A DNA stretch of 64,000 nucleotides. Source: CAJWOS01 sp964502005 (GTDB lineage: Bacteria > Myxococcota_A > UBA796 > UBA2385). The translations under genes were made by a program, and so were the position numbers. Shown piece by piece: positions 9,367 to 17,286 of the stretch. The notes under the pieces were generated by a model, which made no database searches, was not told the origin of the DNA, and worked only from the letters and a program-made list of their open reading frames with translations. The DNA is taken from contig CAZCUX010000011.1 of assembly GCA_964502005.1 (NCBI GenBank), forward strand, positions 62,001 to 126,000, read 5' to 3'. Every line of letters begins with the position of its first letter. The stretch's first letter is position 1.

Positions 9367-11456
9367 TTGCGTCCGTGGAGGTCCGAATTCTTGAGGGGAG
9401 GATTCTCATCTGCCGGCACGACGACACGCACGCGGGCACCGAAAATACTGCCAAGTTTGCCGTGAATCGGAAGGTTGGCCAGCTGGTTGGTCAAGTCTGC
9501 GATGCGCTCCTTCCTCTCTCGGTCCAAACGCTCACGGCGGGTCTCGGGGCCGCTGCCTTCCGGGCGCAGCTTGACCGTTGCCGACTCTACGCCGACGAAC
9601 AGGTGGCGCAGGCCAATCGAGACGCGCTCGCTGGTGGCAGCCGCGACCGCGAGGCCAAGTTTGAAGGGAGACGAGCAGACAAGCTGCACATTTGCGCCTT
9701 GTGTGCTGACCATCGCGCAGTCAAAAGCAATGGCGTCGTAGGTGGGACCTCCGCGCTCAAGGTACTTTTGAAAGGCTTCAAATCGTTCGGGTGTGCTCGC
9801 TTGGGCCCGAATGGGCGCGGGCGGCGAGAGGTCTTCGGTGGCCTGGACCGGCGCCGCGGGGCGCAAGATATCCCCGTCGAAAACGGGCATTGGCAGGTCA
9901 GGGTCGTCGAAGTACTCCTCGAACGCGACCTCAGTAGGACGCAGCAGCTCTCGCCGTTCGAAGGCCATCATGTCGATGTCTACATCGTCATAGACGGGCA
10001 CCTCGGGGGGCAGGAGAGGGGACTTCCGCTCAAACTGGATGGGCTCTGCGACCGCGGTGCTTGCGGGAGGTGGTGTCGGCGCACGCAATGGCTCCCGTCG
10101 TTCGAACACGACGGGCTCTACCGGTTGGTCTGTGGCCGCGACTTCTGCCGCACGCGGCTGAATCAGCGGCTTTCGTGCGAACGAAAAAGCGGGCGACGTG
10201 GGCGTTTCCGATCCCGTCAGCGGTGGTTGCGCGTGGGGTCGTGAGTCACCCTCCGGGTCGTTGGAGGGACTGCGCTTGCTTCCCCGAACATTGCTTCCGA
10301 CCTGGTGTAAGACGCGCCGCTGCAGAAGGTCGATGCGTTCGAGTACTTGGTCAATGCTGCGCGCGGGTCGGATAGCAACCAATCGCGCGACGGCCATTTC
10401 GAGGACCAACCGCGGGCGTGGTGCGCGCGCTACTTGGTCGTGTACATCGAGCATGACGTGAAACGAGCGAACCAATACGTCCGGCGTGACAGCTTGGGAC
10501 AGCTTCTGAAGGTGCTCCCGCTCGTCTTCGGGGACATCGACGAACTTCCCCGACTCGGGCGACAGGCCCACCAACGTCGCATTGCGCAAAAGTTCGAGAA
10601 TCTCGCCGGTAAACTCGGACATATCGAAGCCGTAGGCATCGACGGCATCGATGGCATGCAAGCAGCGGTCGGGCTCGCCTTGCACCACTCCTTCGAGCAT
10701 CTGGTACAACAGCCGGCGGTCCACGAGGCCCAGGACCTCGGCGACTTGTTCGGTCGTGGCTTGAGGACCTGCAAAACTCACGACACGGTCGAGCAGGCTC
10801 TGGGCATCGCGCATCGAGCCTTCGCCCGCACGCGCAATCAAGCGGAGCCCTCCCTCGGAGATGTTCATCCCTTCCCCGGCGCAGACGGTTTGCAAGCGCG
10901 AGACGACGGTAGCGAGGGGAATTCGCTTGAAGTCGAAGCGCTGCACCCGCGAGAGGATGGTGTCGGGAATCTTGTGGGGTTCCGTGGTCGCGAAGATGAA
11001 GACGACGTGAGGGGGGGGCTCTTCGAGGGTCTTCAACAGTGCATTGAACGCGCCGCGCGAAAGCATATGCACTTCGTCGACGATGTAGACCTTCATCCGA
11101 CCTTGGGGAAGGTAGCGAACCGCATCGCGCAGGTCGCGCACATCATCGACCGAATTGTTGCTTGCGCCGTCAATCTCGATGACATCGGAGTTGCTGCCGC
11201 TAGAAATCGCGCGGCAAGCATGGCATTCGCCGCAAGGGGTGGGGGTAGGGCCCTCACCGGCGGCACAGTTCAGCGCGCGGGCGAGCACGCGTGCGGCAGT
11301 GGTTTTGCCGACCCCGCGTGCGCCGGTGAACAAAAACGCATGATGGACGCGGTCGAGCCGGATCGCATTTTGGAGCGTGCGCGTGACATGCTCCTGACCG
11401 ACGATGTCTTCGAACATCGTGGGGCGCCACTTTCGCGCAATGGCCACATAGGTCAT
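9363..11456 (-). CDS. dnaX: DNA polymerase III subunit gamma/tau
   Basis: This is the clamp-loader ATPase that loads the sliding clamp and ties the polymerase cores together. The 697-residue protein opens with the characteristic YVAIARKWRPTMFEDIVGQ. It then shows Walker A GARGVGKT (residues 45-52), a zinc module (Cys64, 75, 78, 81), a DEVHML-type Walker B and the SRVQRFDFKRI sensor region. The C-terminal third is Pro/Ala-rich and varied, as in tau-type proteins. ATG 11456 has GAGGA four bases upstream and gives the conserved N-terminus; longer frames are possible. No A-rich slippery heptamer for a gamma-producing frameshift was evident. It lies downstream of ffs and tRNA genes in a conserved order. 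Confidence 0.95.
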   Translation of the reverse strand: MTYVAIARKWRPTMFEDIVGQEHVTRTLQNAIRLDRVHHAFLFTGARGVGKTTAARVLARALNCAAGEGPTPTPCGECHACRAISSGSNSDVIEIDGASNNSVDDVRDLRDAVRYLPQGRMKVYIVDEVHMLSRGAFNALLKTLEEPPPHVVFIFATTEPHKIPDTILSRVQRFDFKRIPLATVVSRLQTVCAGEGMNISEGGLRLIARAGEGSMRDAQSLLDRVVSFAGPQATTEQVAEVLGLVDRRLLYQMLEGVVQGEPDRCLHAIDAVDAYGFDMSEFTGEILELLRNATLVGLSPESGKFVDVPEDEREHLQKLSQAVTPDVLVRSFHVMLDVHDQVARAPRPRLVLEMAVARLVAIRPARSIDQVLERIDLLQRRVLHQVGSNVRGSKRSPSNDPEGDSRPHAQPPLTGSETPTSPAFSFARKPLIQPRAAEVAATDQPVEPVVFERREPLRAPTPPPASTAVAEPIQFERKSPLLPPEVPVYDDVDIDMMAFERRELLRPTEVAFEEYFDDPDLPMPVFDGDILRPAAPVQATEDLSPPAPIRAQASTPERFEAFQKYLERGGPTYDAIAFDCAMVSTQGANVQLVCSSPFKLGLAVAAATSERVSIGLRHLFVGVESATVKLRPEGSGPETRRERLDRERKERIADLTNQLANLPIHGKLGSIFGARVRVVVPADENPPLKNSDLHGRK

Positions 11457-11548
11457 GGGGTCCTCGGGGCGGGAGGATGTCATAGCCCGTCCGGCGCCGG
11501 GGGGCCGGTCAGGGATGCACGGGCCAATACGGATGCAAGACGAAAAAA

Positions 11549-11680
11549 GCCCGAGGTCACGGTTGATGACCGGGCACTCCGCCACCCTGTGTCTGTTGCT
11601 ACCGTTGCTTCCTTCCGGACCTGGCGGGGTTCACTTCAGATACAGTCGACGGAACCCGGCCATCAACGATGGCCTCGGGC
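11549..11680 (-). ncRNA. ffs: Signal recognition particle RNA (4.5S type)
   Basis: The minus strand carries the near-invariant SRP domain IV sequence: GGTCCGGAAGGAAGCA with the apical GGAA tetraloop, inside a long hairpin. The ends pair as GCCCGAGG (11673-11680) with CCTCGGGC (11549-11556). A run of six T follows on the minus strand (A-run at 11543-11548), giving a natural terminator. Ends are estimated from the terminal helix. The protein partner Ffh is encoded at the left edge of the window. Confidence 0.93.
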
Positions 11681-11729
11681 TCAGTTCTCGATGGTTTGGA
11701 CCAGCAGTCCGATTCGTCAAGCCAGGACA

Positions 11730-11817
<88 letters not shown>

Positions 11818-11854
11818 AGTTCATGTCCAGAGGCTTGTCGATTCGGCTTTGGAA

Positions 11855-11942
11855 CGGAGAGGGGGGGATTCGAACCCCCGGTACGGCGATACCGCACAAC
11901 GGATTTCGAATCCGCCGCCTTCGTCCACTCGGCCACCTCTCC
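11855..11942 (-). tRNA. tRNA-Ser (anticodon CGA)
   Basis: It has the same acceptor arm as its neighbour, the anticodon loop TTCGAAA (anticodon CGA), a long variable arm and a T-arm GGTTCGAATCC. The 3' CCA is not encoded (GTT follows the acceptor stem), unlike the adjacent tRNA-Ser, so it needs CCA addition. It reads UCG codons. It lies between tadA and the second tRNA-Ser. Confidence 0.95.
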
Positions 11943-11969
11943 AAAATCACTCACCGAAGTGAGTGCGCT

Positions 11970-12491
11970 CTATCCATCCGTGGCCCGTTTTTGCTTTCGC
12001 TGGGCGCGAAGACTTCGGAAAAAGTCTCGCAACAACGTGCTGCTCTCTTCTCCTCGCACCCCTCGGGTCACCGCAAACCGGTGATTGAGGCGAGTGTCGC
12101 AGGAGAGGTCGTAGAGGCTGCCCATGTACCCCGCTTTGGGGTCGGAACAACCAAACACACAGCGTTGAATGCGGGCCTGCACCATCGTTCCTGCGCACAT
12201 CGCGCAAGGTTCTAAGGTTACATAGACCGTACAGCCTTCAAGTCGCCAGTCTCCCAGATGCTTTGCTGCTTCGCGCATGGCGATGAGCTCAGCGTGGCCG
12301 GTGGGGTCACTGTCGATGCTGCGGCGATTGCACGCAACACTGATGACTTCACCCTGGTAGACAACCACTGCCCCTACGGGAACTTCGCCCAAATCGGGCG
12401 CCAACCGCGCATGAGACAGTGCCAAGTCCATAAACTTGAGGTCATCTTCATTGAATGATTCCGGGGGTACGGCTTCAATGGAGGCGTTCAT
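11970..12491 (-). CDS. tadA: tRNA-specific adenosine deaminase TadA
   Basis: TadA converts adenosine 34 of tRNA-Arg(ACG) to inosine. The 173-residue protein has the zinc-deaminase motifs: His66 and the proton-shuttle Glu68 in GHAELIAM, and Cys96/Cys99 in PCAMC. The downstream FGCSDPKAG segment is typical of bacterial TadA. The ATG at 12491 gives the expected length; the frame is open further upstream without conserved sequence. It heads the minus-strand block tadA - tRNA-Ser - tRNA-Ser - ffs - dnaX - recR. Confidence 0.94.
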   Translation of the reverse strand: MNASIEAVPPESFNEDDLKFMDLALSHARLAPDLGEVPVGAVVVYQGEVISVACNRRSIDSDPTGHAELIAMREAAKHLGDWRLEGCTVYVTLEPCAMCAGTMVQARIQRCVFGCSDPKAGYMGSLYDLSCDTRLNHRFAVTRGVRGEESSTLLRDFFRSLRAQRKQKRATDG

Positions 12492-12689
12492 GCTTTCTGG
12501 ACAACGGGGCGTCTGTGTGGACACAGCACTACCGTTATTGGATGGACAAACCATCGGTTTGTGAAAGAGCTCGCGGAGCGAGCGGGAGAAGGAGCGAAGC
12601 GCTTCCCCGCTCAACGCTCCCGCCTGTTATTCGGAGGGAGCGAGTGCGTCAAGGGCATCCGCGTGTGTCACACAAGAGAGAGGGTCGGA

Positions 12690-13196
12690 GTGCCATTCTC
12701 CAGTCGCTTCAAATCGGGTGCAGATGGCCGTTCTCACGAATCCGGCGGCCTGTATGTTCGAATTCGCCATACGGCTGCGCTTGCGGCGCGTCGGGAGGTG
12801 GATGCTGTGTGGCGCGACATTTTCGCAGCCGCGCGTGCTTCGCTCGGAGAGGCGGACCGAGCGGTTGCCGATCTCCGGGGCGACGTGCTTCGCCTCCAAT
12901 CACGGGCAGGCGACGTGGCCCAGCGGCTCGCGACGCTCGACCTCGAGCTCGCGCCGGTCGTGGGGCCGGTGTCCGCACGAACCACCGTAGCCGTCGCGCT
13001 TCGAAGTCATCCCCACGCCGCGGCAGTTTTTGCATCGTTGGGTCTACCGGCGTGCAGCGGTTGTTCCGTTCGCTTTGATGAGACGTTGGCGGAGGTGGCA
13101 GACGCATATGGACTCAACCTTGACCATTTGCTCCAGGGCTTACAAGCGTGCGCCGACGGCGCCAAAGCGGGCGCGGGAGATGGCGGGCATCCATGA
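12690..13196 (+). CDS. DUF1858-like domain protein with N-terminal helical region
   Basis: The 168-residue protein has a central helical, probably coiled-coil segment (about residues 40-95, rich in Ala, Arg, Asp and Leu). Its C-terminal domain of about 60 residues resembles the DUF1858 / ScdA-N-like hybrid-cluster-associated domain: repeated hydrophobic spacing, HPHAAAVFASLGL, then CSGC, then LAEVADAYGL. Such domains are found in proteins linked to iron-sulfur or nitrosative stress, but function is not established here. GTG 12690 was chosen because AGAGGG lies five bases upstream; a longer in-frame reading to 12561 looks non-coding. Confidence 0.55.
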   Translation: MPFSSRFKSGADGRSHESGGLYVRIRHTAALAARREVDAVWRDIFAAARASLGEADRAVADLRGDVLRLQSRAGDVAQRLATLDLELAPVVGPVSARTTVAVALRSHPHAAAVFASLGLPACSGCSVRFDETLAEVADAYGLNLDHLLQGLQACADGAKAGAGDGGHP

Positions 13197-13369
13197 CCCA
13201 TTGCGCGGACTTCTTGTGCGGTCGTTCACGATAATGCGCCGCAAAATCAACACCCCCATGCTCCCATTTCCTTGCACAATCTGTCAAAGTGGAAGGTGGG
13301 GGGTTCCTTGTGGGTCCCTTGGACGCTATGAACGTGTGTGCGTGCGACGTGTGACGGAGGCTTCTTTCG

Positions 13370-14143
13370 ATGACGTTGATTAGCTCGATTCTTCTGCTGG
13401 GATTCGCAGCGGCGACGCCAAAGGATGTGTCGTTGACTGCTTCCGATGGCACGGTGCTTCATGCAGCAGCGGAGCTTGCGGATTCCAAAAAACGTGGTGT
13501 TGTCCTCGTTCACGGCGAGCAGCGTTCGTCGGGCGACTGGCGTTTTGTGTCGGAGAAGCTCGTGCGTAGCGGTGTTTCCGCTGTATCCGTAGACTTGCGG
13601 GGCCATGGCACAAGCGGCAAGTCGTTTGAGTCCCTCACCGACCCCGATTTCCTCGCGATGGAGCACGATGTACGCGCTGCCGTCGATTGGCTGCGCAGCC
13701 AAGGTGTCACGGAGGTGAGCTGCGCAGGCGCGAGCGTGGGCGCCAACCTCTGCTTGCGGGTCGCGTCCGAAGACCCTGCCATAGTGAATCTCGCGCTCCT
13801 TTCCCCGACCTTGAACACAAAAGGCCTCACGACGGCGGGCGCGATGGTCAAGTATGGCGACCGTCCTGTGCTTATCGTTGCTTCGGCAAACGAGCGCTTC
13901 GACGGCACGTTCGCCGAGAAGCTCGAGCAGCGTGCGGTGGGGCAAAAGCACTTGGAGCTGCTCGAAGATGCGGGCACGGGCACCAAGATGTTGAGCCGCG
14001 ACCCCTCCCTCGAAGGCATCTTGTTGTCGTGGTTGCTCGGCACCTACGAACTTGGCGCCGGGGAAGTGGTTCGACCACGCCCCGCAGGCGAGACCAAGCT
14101 CGAAGACATCAAGACCGACGGGAAAAAGCTCGACATTCAGTGA
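13370..14143 (+). CDS. Exported alpha/beta-hydrolase-fold protein
   Basis: The 257-residue protein starts with a short signal peptide (about residues 1-16). An alpha/beta-hydrolase domain follows, with the oxyanion strand VVLVHGEQ, the segment VDLRGHGTSGKS and the nucleophile elbow GASVGA, where Ser would be catalytic. The acid is probably the Asp/Glu after VLIVASANE. The His expected near the C-terminus in an HGT context appears to be replaced: the local sequence is DAGTGTKML. The protein may therefore be inactive or use a different His. A Shine-Dalgarno-like CGGAGG lies upstream. The last bases overlap the convergent gene by 7 bp. Confidence 0.78.
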   Translation: MTLISSILLLGFAAATPKDVSLTASDGTVLHAAAELADSKKRGVVLVHGEQRSSGDWRFVSEKLVRSGVSAVSVDLRGHGTSGKSFESLTDPDFLAMEHDVRAAVDWLRSQGVTEVSCAGASVGANLCLRVASEDPAIVNLALLSPTLNTKGLTTAGAMVKYGDRPVLIVASANERFDGTFAEKLEQRAVGQKHLELLEDAGTGTKMLSRDPSLEGILLSWLLGTYELGAGEVVRPRPAGETKLEDIKTDGKKLDIQ

Positions 14144-14877
14144 GCGACGGTGGGGGCGTCTGGCGGGAGGTTTGCTGCGGCAGTACACTCCCGTAAGCGC
14201 GCGTCCAGCATCGCGGGAAGGCGGCCGTACCACGTTGCATTGAGCGGGGACGGGTGTGGGAGCGGACGCAGTTTCACGATGCGTGTGCCCAGTTGGAGCG
14301 GCAGCGTCGCCTCGTAGCGGTCCTCGCGTGCCCAGTGGTTCCGAATCGCCTCCGTGTGCTCGGGCCAGGCGAGCCGAAACCAGTCAAACGCGACATTTCC
14401 GAACGTAATCAGCTCGGTCCCCGTCCAGCGCTCGGCGAGCAGTCGTCGAATGATGGGCGCGAACCGGCGCTTGACCGCCATCGACCACGCCTTGTTGCCG
14501 GCGGGCTTATAGGGCACCGTGTTGGCCCAAAAGTGTCGTTGGCCGACCTCCACACGCGCCAGTTGGTCGGGCGCATCGCTCCCGAAGTGGTGGCGGTGAA
14601 GCGCGTCCCGGACCAGCTTTCCGCCTTGCCCGATAAAGGGTTCCCGTAGGGTTAGTTCCGTGCGGCCAGGGTCGCGTCCGAAAAACCCCACACGCGCATC
14701 CAGGTCACCGGATCCAAGCAGCACGGGCATCGTGGGATCGAGTTTGTCCTCTTCGTAGGCGGCTGCGTCGATGGCCATGCCGCCCCGCGCAGCTTCCCTC
14801 TGGAGCGCGGAAATGAGGTCTTGAATTCGCGGGTCTTGGTCGCCGCGAAAGTGTCGATAGGGTACTGCTTCTTGCAT
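14137..14877 (-). CDS. Uracil-DNA-glycosylase superfamily protein
   Basis: The 246-residue product shows both signature regions of the uracil-DNA glycosylase fold. GFFGRDPGRTE is near residue 64 (motif 1, GxDPG). LPHPSPLNATW is near residue 211 (motif 2, HPSPLN). Between them, FWANTVPYKPAGNKAW and the strand LITFGNVAF fit the core sheet. This supports a base-excision enzyme or a related nucleic-acid hydrolase; it is not family 1 (no GQDPYH). It converges on the hydrolase gene and diverges from the CheY-like gene. Confidence 0.78.
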   Translation of the reverse strand: MQEAVPYRHFRGDQDPRIQDLISALQREAARGGMAIDAAAYEEDKLDPTMPVLLGSGDLDARVGFFGRDPGRTELTLREPFIGQGGKLVRDALHRHHFGSDAPDQLARVEVGQRHFWANTVPYKPAGNKAWSMAVKRRFAPIIRRLLAERWTGTELITFGNVAFDWFRLAWPEHTEAIRNHWAREDRYEATLPLQLGTRIVKLRPLPHPSPLNATWYGRLPAMLDARLRECTAAANLPPDAPTVAH

Positions 14878-15035
14878 CGTTCGCCTCGGAATGGTATCGG
14901 ATTTTTTCGCTTGTTTTCGCGAGTTGTACGAAACCTGAAACTGGGGGTCACGGTTCGGTGGTACCGTGCCGATTTATGCAATGGGAGCGGATGGGGGGAC
15001 ACCCCCAAGCCGAGAAACGCTGCCCCGGAGGAAAC

Positions 15036-15404
15036 ATGATGAACGTTCTCATCGTCGACGACAGCCGAGCCATGCGCATGATTGTGCGACGCACGCTTCG
15101 TCAGGCCGGCTTCAACAACCTCAATGTCGTCGAAGCGGAAAATGGAAAAGAAGCGCTCCAGCGCATTCAGGAATGCAAACCTGACCTGATCTTGTCAGAC
15201 TGGAACATGCCAGAACTGGATGGTATGGGACTACTCCGTACTCTTCGCCACAACAAAGTCTACATCCGTTTCGGCTTTGTAACGGCCCAAGGAAGCCCGG
15301 AAATGCGGGAGCGTGCGCGCAATGCAGGCGCAAATTTCCTCATTTCGAAGCCGTTTACGCCCGAAACCTTCGCAGACGTTTTGGGACAGTTCATCAAGGA
15401 CTGA
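15036..15404 (+). CDS. Stand-alone CheY-like response regulator
   Basis: This 122-residue protein is a receiver domain with no output domain. The acidic pair VDD, the phospho-acceptor Asp in LILSDWNMPELDG, the Thr of FVTAQG and the Lys of ISKPF are all in place, so it should be phosphorylated normally. The start ATG 15036 is preceded by GGAGGAAAC; a second ATG follows immediately. No histidine kinase is nearby. It is followed after 36 bp by a gene with the same style of ribosome-binding site, so the two probably form an operon and a functional pair. Confidence 0.9.
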   Translation: MMNVLIVDDSRAMRMIVRRTLRQAGFNNLNVVEAENGKEALQRIQECKPDLILSDWNMPELDGMGLLRTLRHNKVYIRFGFVTAQGSPEMRERARNAGANFLISKPFTPETFADVLGQFIKD

Positions 15405-15440
15405 CACGGGCGGCGCACGGGGCGAGCTCTGGAGGAAACG

Positions 15441-15923
15441 ATGCCGAATGGATTTTTTGCACCCGATACCAAAGAAGTCAGCCGTATGCTGACCTTCCTC
15501 CTCGGTCGCGAGGTCAAGGTTGCCGTGGGCAGCCGGATTCGCACAGGGGCGCGGGACAAGTGGACCTTGGGTGTGTATGTCAACGAAACCAACGAAGTCG
15601 TGGGCGTTTGCGCTACCGACTACCCGATGGCGGCCAACTTTGGCGCCGCGCTCTCGTTGTTCCCTCCCCACACGGCCAAGGCCTGCATCGACTCGGGCGT
15701 GGTGGAAGACAGCATTTGGGAAAACACCCTCGAAGTGTTCAACGTGGTGTCCCGGTTCTTTCATGATGCCAGCGAAGGAATGATTCAGCTCGGCGCGTCG
15801 TACCGCGATGGCGAAGAAGTACCGCTTGAGGTCAAGAAGTTCATGCGTCGCGCCAAGCAGCGGGCAGACCTTCGCGTGAACATCGCCGGCTACGGTGGCG
15901 GTGCGCTGGCCCTCATCGGGTGA
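15441..15923 (+). CDS. Unknown protein paired with CheY; possibly CheC/CheX-like
   Basis: I do not recognise a named family. The 160-residue soluble protein has alternating beta strands and helices. A helix reads SIWENTLEVFNVVSRFF, whose ExxN resembles the catalytic helix of CheC/CheX phosphatases, which dephosphorylate CheY. The usual preceding Asp/Ser is Glu here and the following Pro is a few residues late. A divergent CheX-like phosphatase is therefore a hypothesis, supported mainly by its position directly after an orphan cheY. The start ATG has GGAGGAAACG upstream. Confidence 0.6.
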   Translation: MPNGFFAPDTKEVSRMLTFLLGREVKVAVGSRIRTGARDKWTLGVYVNETNEVVGVCATDYPMAANFGAALSLFPPHTAKACIDSGVVEDSIWENTLEVFNVVSRFFHDASEGMIQLGASYRDGEEVPLEVKKFMRRAKQRADLRVNIAGYGGGALALIG

Positions 15924-15946
15924 GCACGGGGGTGTCGTCCCCGTGC
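15924..15946 (+). terminator. Hairpin after the CheY-partner gene
   Basis: GCACGGGG (15924-15931) pairs perfectly with CCCCGTGC (15939-15946), starting directly after the stop codon. There is no T-run. It sits between two convergent genes and probably ends or stabilises the plus-strand transcript. Confidence 0.5.
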
Positions 15947-15962
15947 TCGGCGACGGGGCGCC

Positions 15963-17285
15963 TCAGAGCGTGAAGCGCATGCCTTCGACCAAGGCGCCCG
16001 GCAAACGGGCGCTTTGCGTAGACCGCTCGAAGTACGTTTGGTTGGACGGCAAAAAGGTCGGCGTGTCACTCAGGCCGACCAAGCCGTCACCCAACAAATG
16101 ACCGAGGGTGTCGTCGAAGCGCATGACCGCAACGGGCGCCACAATCTCTCCGCCTTCCACCCAAAAGGTCGCAAAGCGGGTCATGCCCGTAATTCGACAG
16201 GCCGCGCGGTCAGAAAAGTTAGTGTACCACAGGTTGCCGATATACAAGCCGGTTCCCAGTCGTTCCAGAACCTCGTGCTCCGGTATGTTTCCGCCGGCCA
16301 TCGCGAGAGAGTTCGGCTGTTCTCCGCCATCGGCGCCCGTGGTACTCCGGCCATATTCTTGCGCGGACCGCGGGGAGACGAGTGCGCCGACCATTCGGCC
16401 GTCTTCAAACAAAGACACCCGGTCAGGACAGCGAAATCCGTCTCCCTGAAAGTCGGGAGCGATTCCGCCTGCGACATCTTCAAACATCGTGACCATCGGC
16501 GACAACGTCGCTTGGCCCGACCAAAATCGGCGTAGGGCGCTATTGCCGGTTTCGAGGGCCTTCAAGCCGAACCCGCCCCACGAAAGCACGCCCAGCACCT
16601 CGTTCAAGGCCGAAGGACTCAGCCATGCTCGGTATTGTCCCGGCGCGATGTTTCTGTTGGGACGCCGAAGAATGTCGAGGCGCGCTTTTCCGCGCGCCAG
16701 CTCCGCTTCAAGGGCGTTTCGGTCGAAGACAAAGCCAGCGAGGCTCGACTTGACCGCTTTGTCTGCTTCGTGAACGAGGCACCAATCGAGGTTGTAGCTA
16801 GACCGCTCGAACCAGTTTTGCTGGCCCAGGTGGTTTGCGAATCCGCGATACAGTGTTCCCGCGGCGACAATGCCCACAAGGTCGGTGTCACCGGCCGCTT
16901 CGACCAGCGCGTCGACCATTTCTGCGGCATCGGGGGGAGGGGTGCGGTCGATTTCTTCGGAGCTCGAGACCTCCGTCGCTACAAGCAAGTGGGGGTCTGC
17001 CGGGAGGTGCGCGATGGTGCTCCGCAAGGTGGAGAGCGCCGACGCGGTGCGTTTCAGGTCGGTGGACTTGTCGCCGGAGAGGCCGAACTGGTAAGAAGCC
17101 TGGCGTCCTTGCGACAGGAGCCGCAGCGACACGTTGCATTGGGTCACCGAGCCTGGTTGTCGCACTCTGCCGCTGTTGAGTCGTGCGAACGCGCTCCGTT
17201 CGCCGGACAACAAAATCGTGAATCCTTCGTCTGGGGTGAGGTTTGCGTGAACGTGCTCCCGCACCGTTTCGAACCATTCTCGCAT
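15963..17285 (-). CDS. pmbA: TldD/PmbA-family protein, PmbA-like subunit
   Basis: TldD and PmbA (TldE) form a heterodimeric metalloprotease that trims unfolded or leader-containing peptides in the cytoplasm. The 440-residue product lacks the HExxxH zinc motif, as expected of the PmbA partner. It retains family features such as FERSSYNLDWCLV, the glycine-rich SWGGFG region and the C-terminal GNLWYTNFSDR region. It follows tldD with no gap: ATG 17285 lies just after the tldD stop and has GGAGG about eight bases upstream. The ATG at 17306 would overlap tldD and is less likely. Confidence 0.88.
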   Translation of the reverse strand: MREWFETVREHVHANLTPDEGFTILLSGERSAFARLNSGRVRQPGSVTQCNVSLRLLSQGRQASYQFGLSGDKSTDLKRTASALSTLRSTIAHLPADPHLLVATEVSSSEEIDRTPPPDAAEMVDALVEAAGDTDLVGIVAAGTLYRGFANHLGQQNWFERSSYNLDWCLVHEADKAVKSSLAGFVFDRNALEAELARGKARLDILRRPNRNIAPGQYRAWLSPSALNEVLGVLSWGGFGLKALETGNSALRRFWSGQATLSPMVTMFEDVAGGIAPDFQGDGFRCPDRVSLFEDGRMVGALVSPRSAQEYGRSTTGADGGEQPNSLAMAGGNIPEHEVLERLGTGLYIGNLWYTNFSDRAACRITGMTRFATFWVEGGEIVAPVAVMRFDDTLGHLLGDGLVGLSDTPTFLPSNQTYFERSTQSARLPGALVEGMRFTL

Positions 17286-17286
17286 A

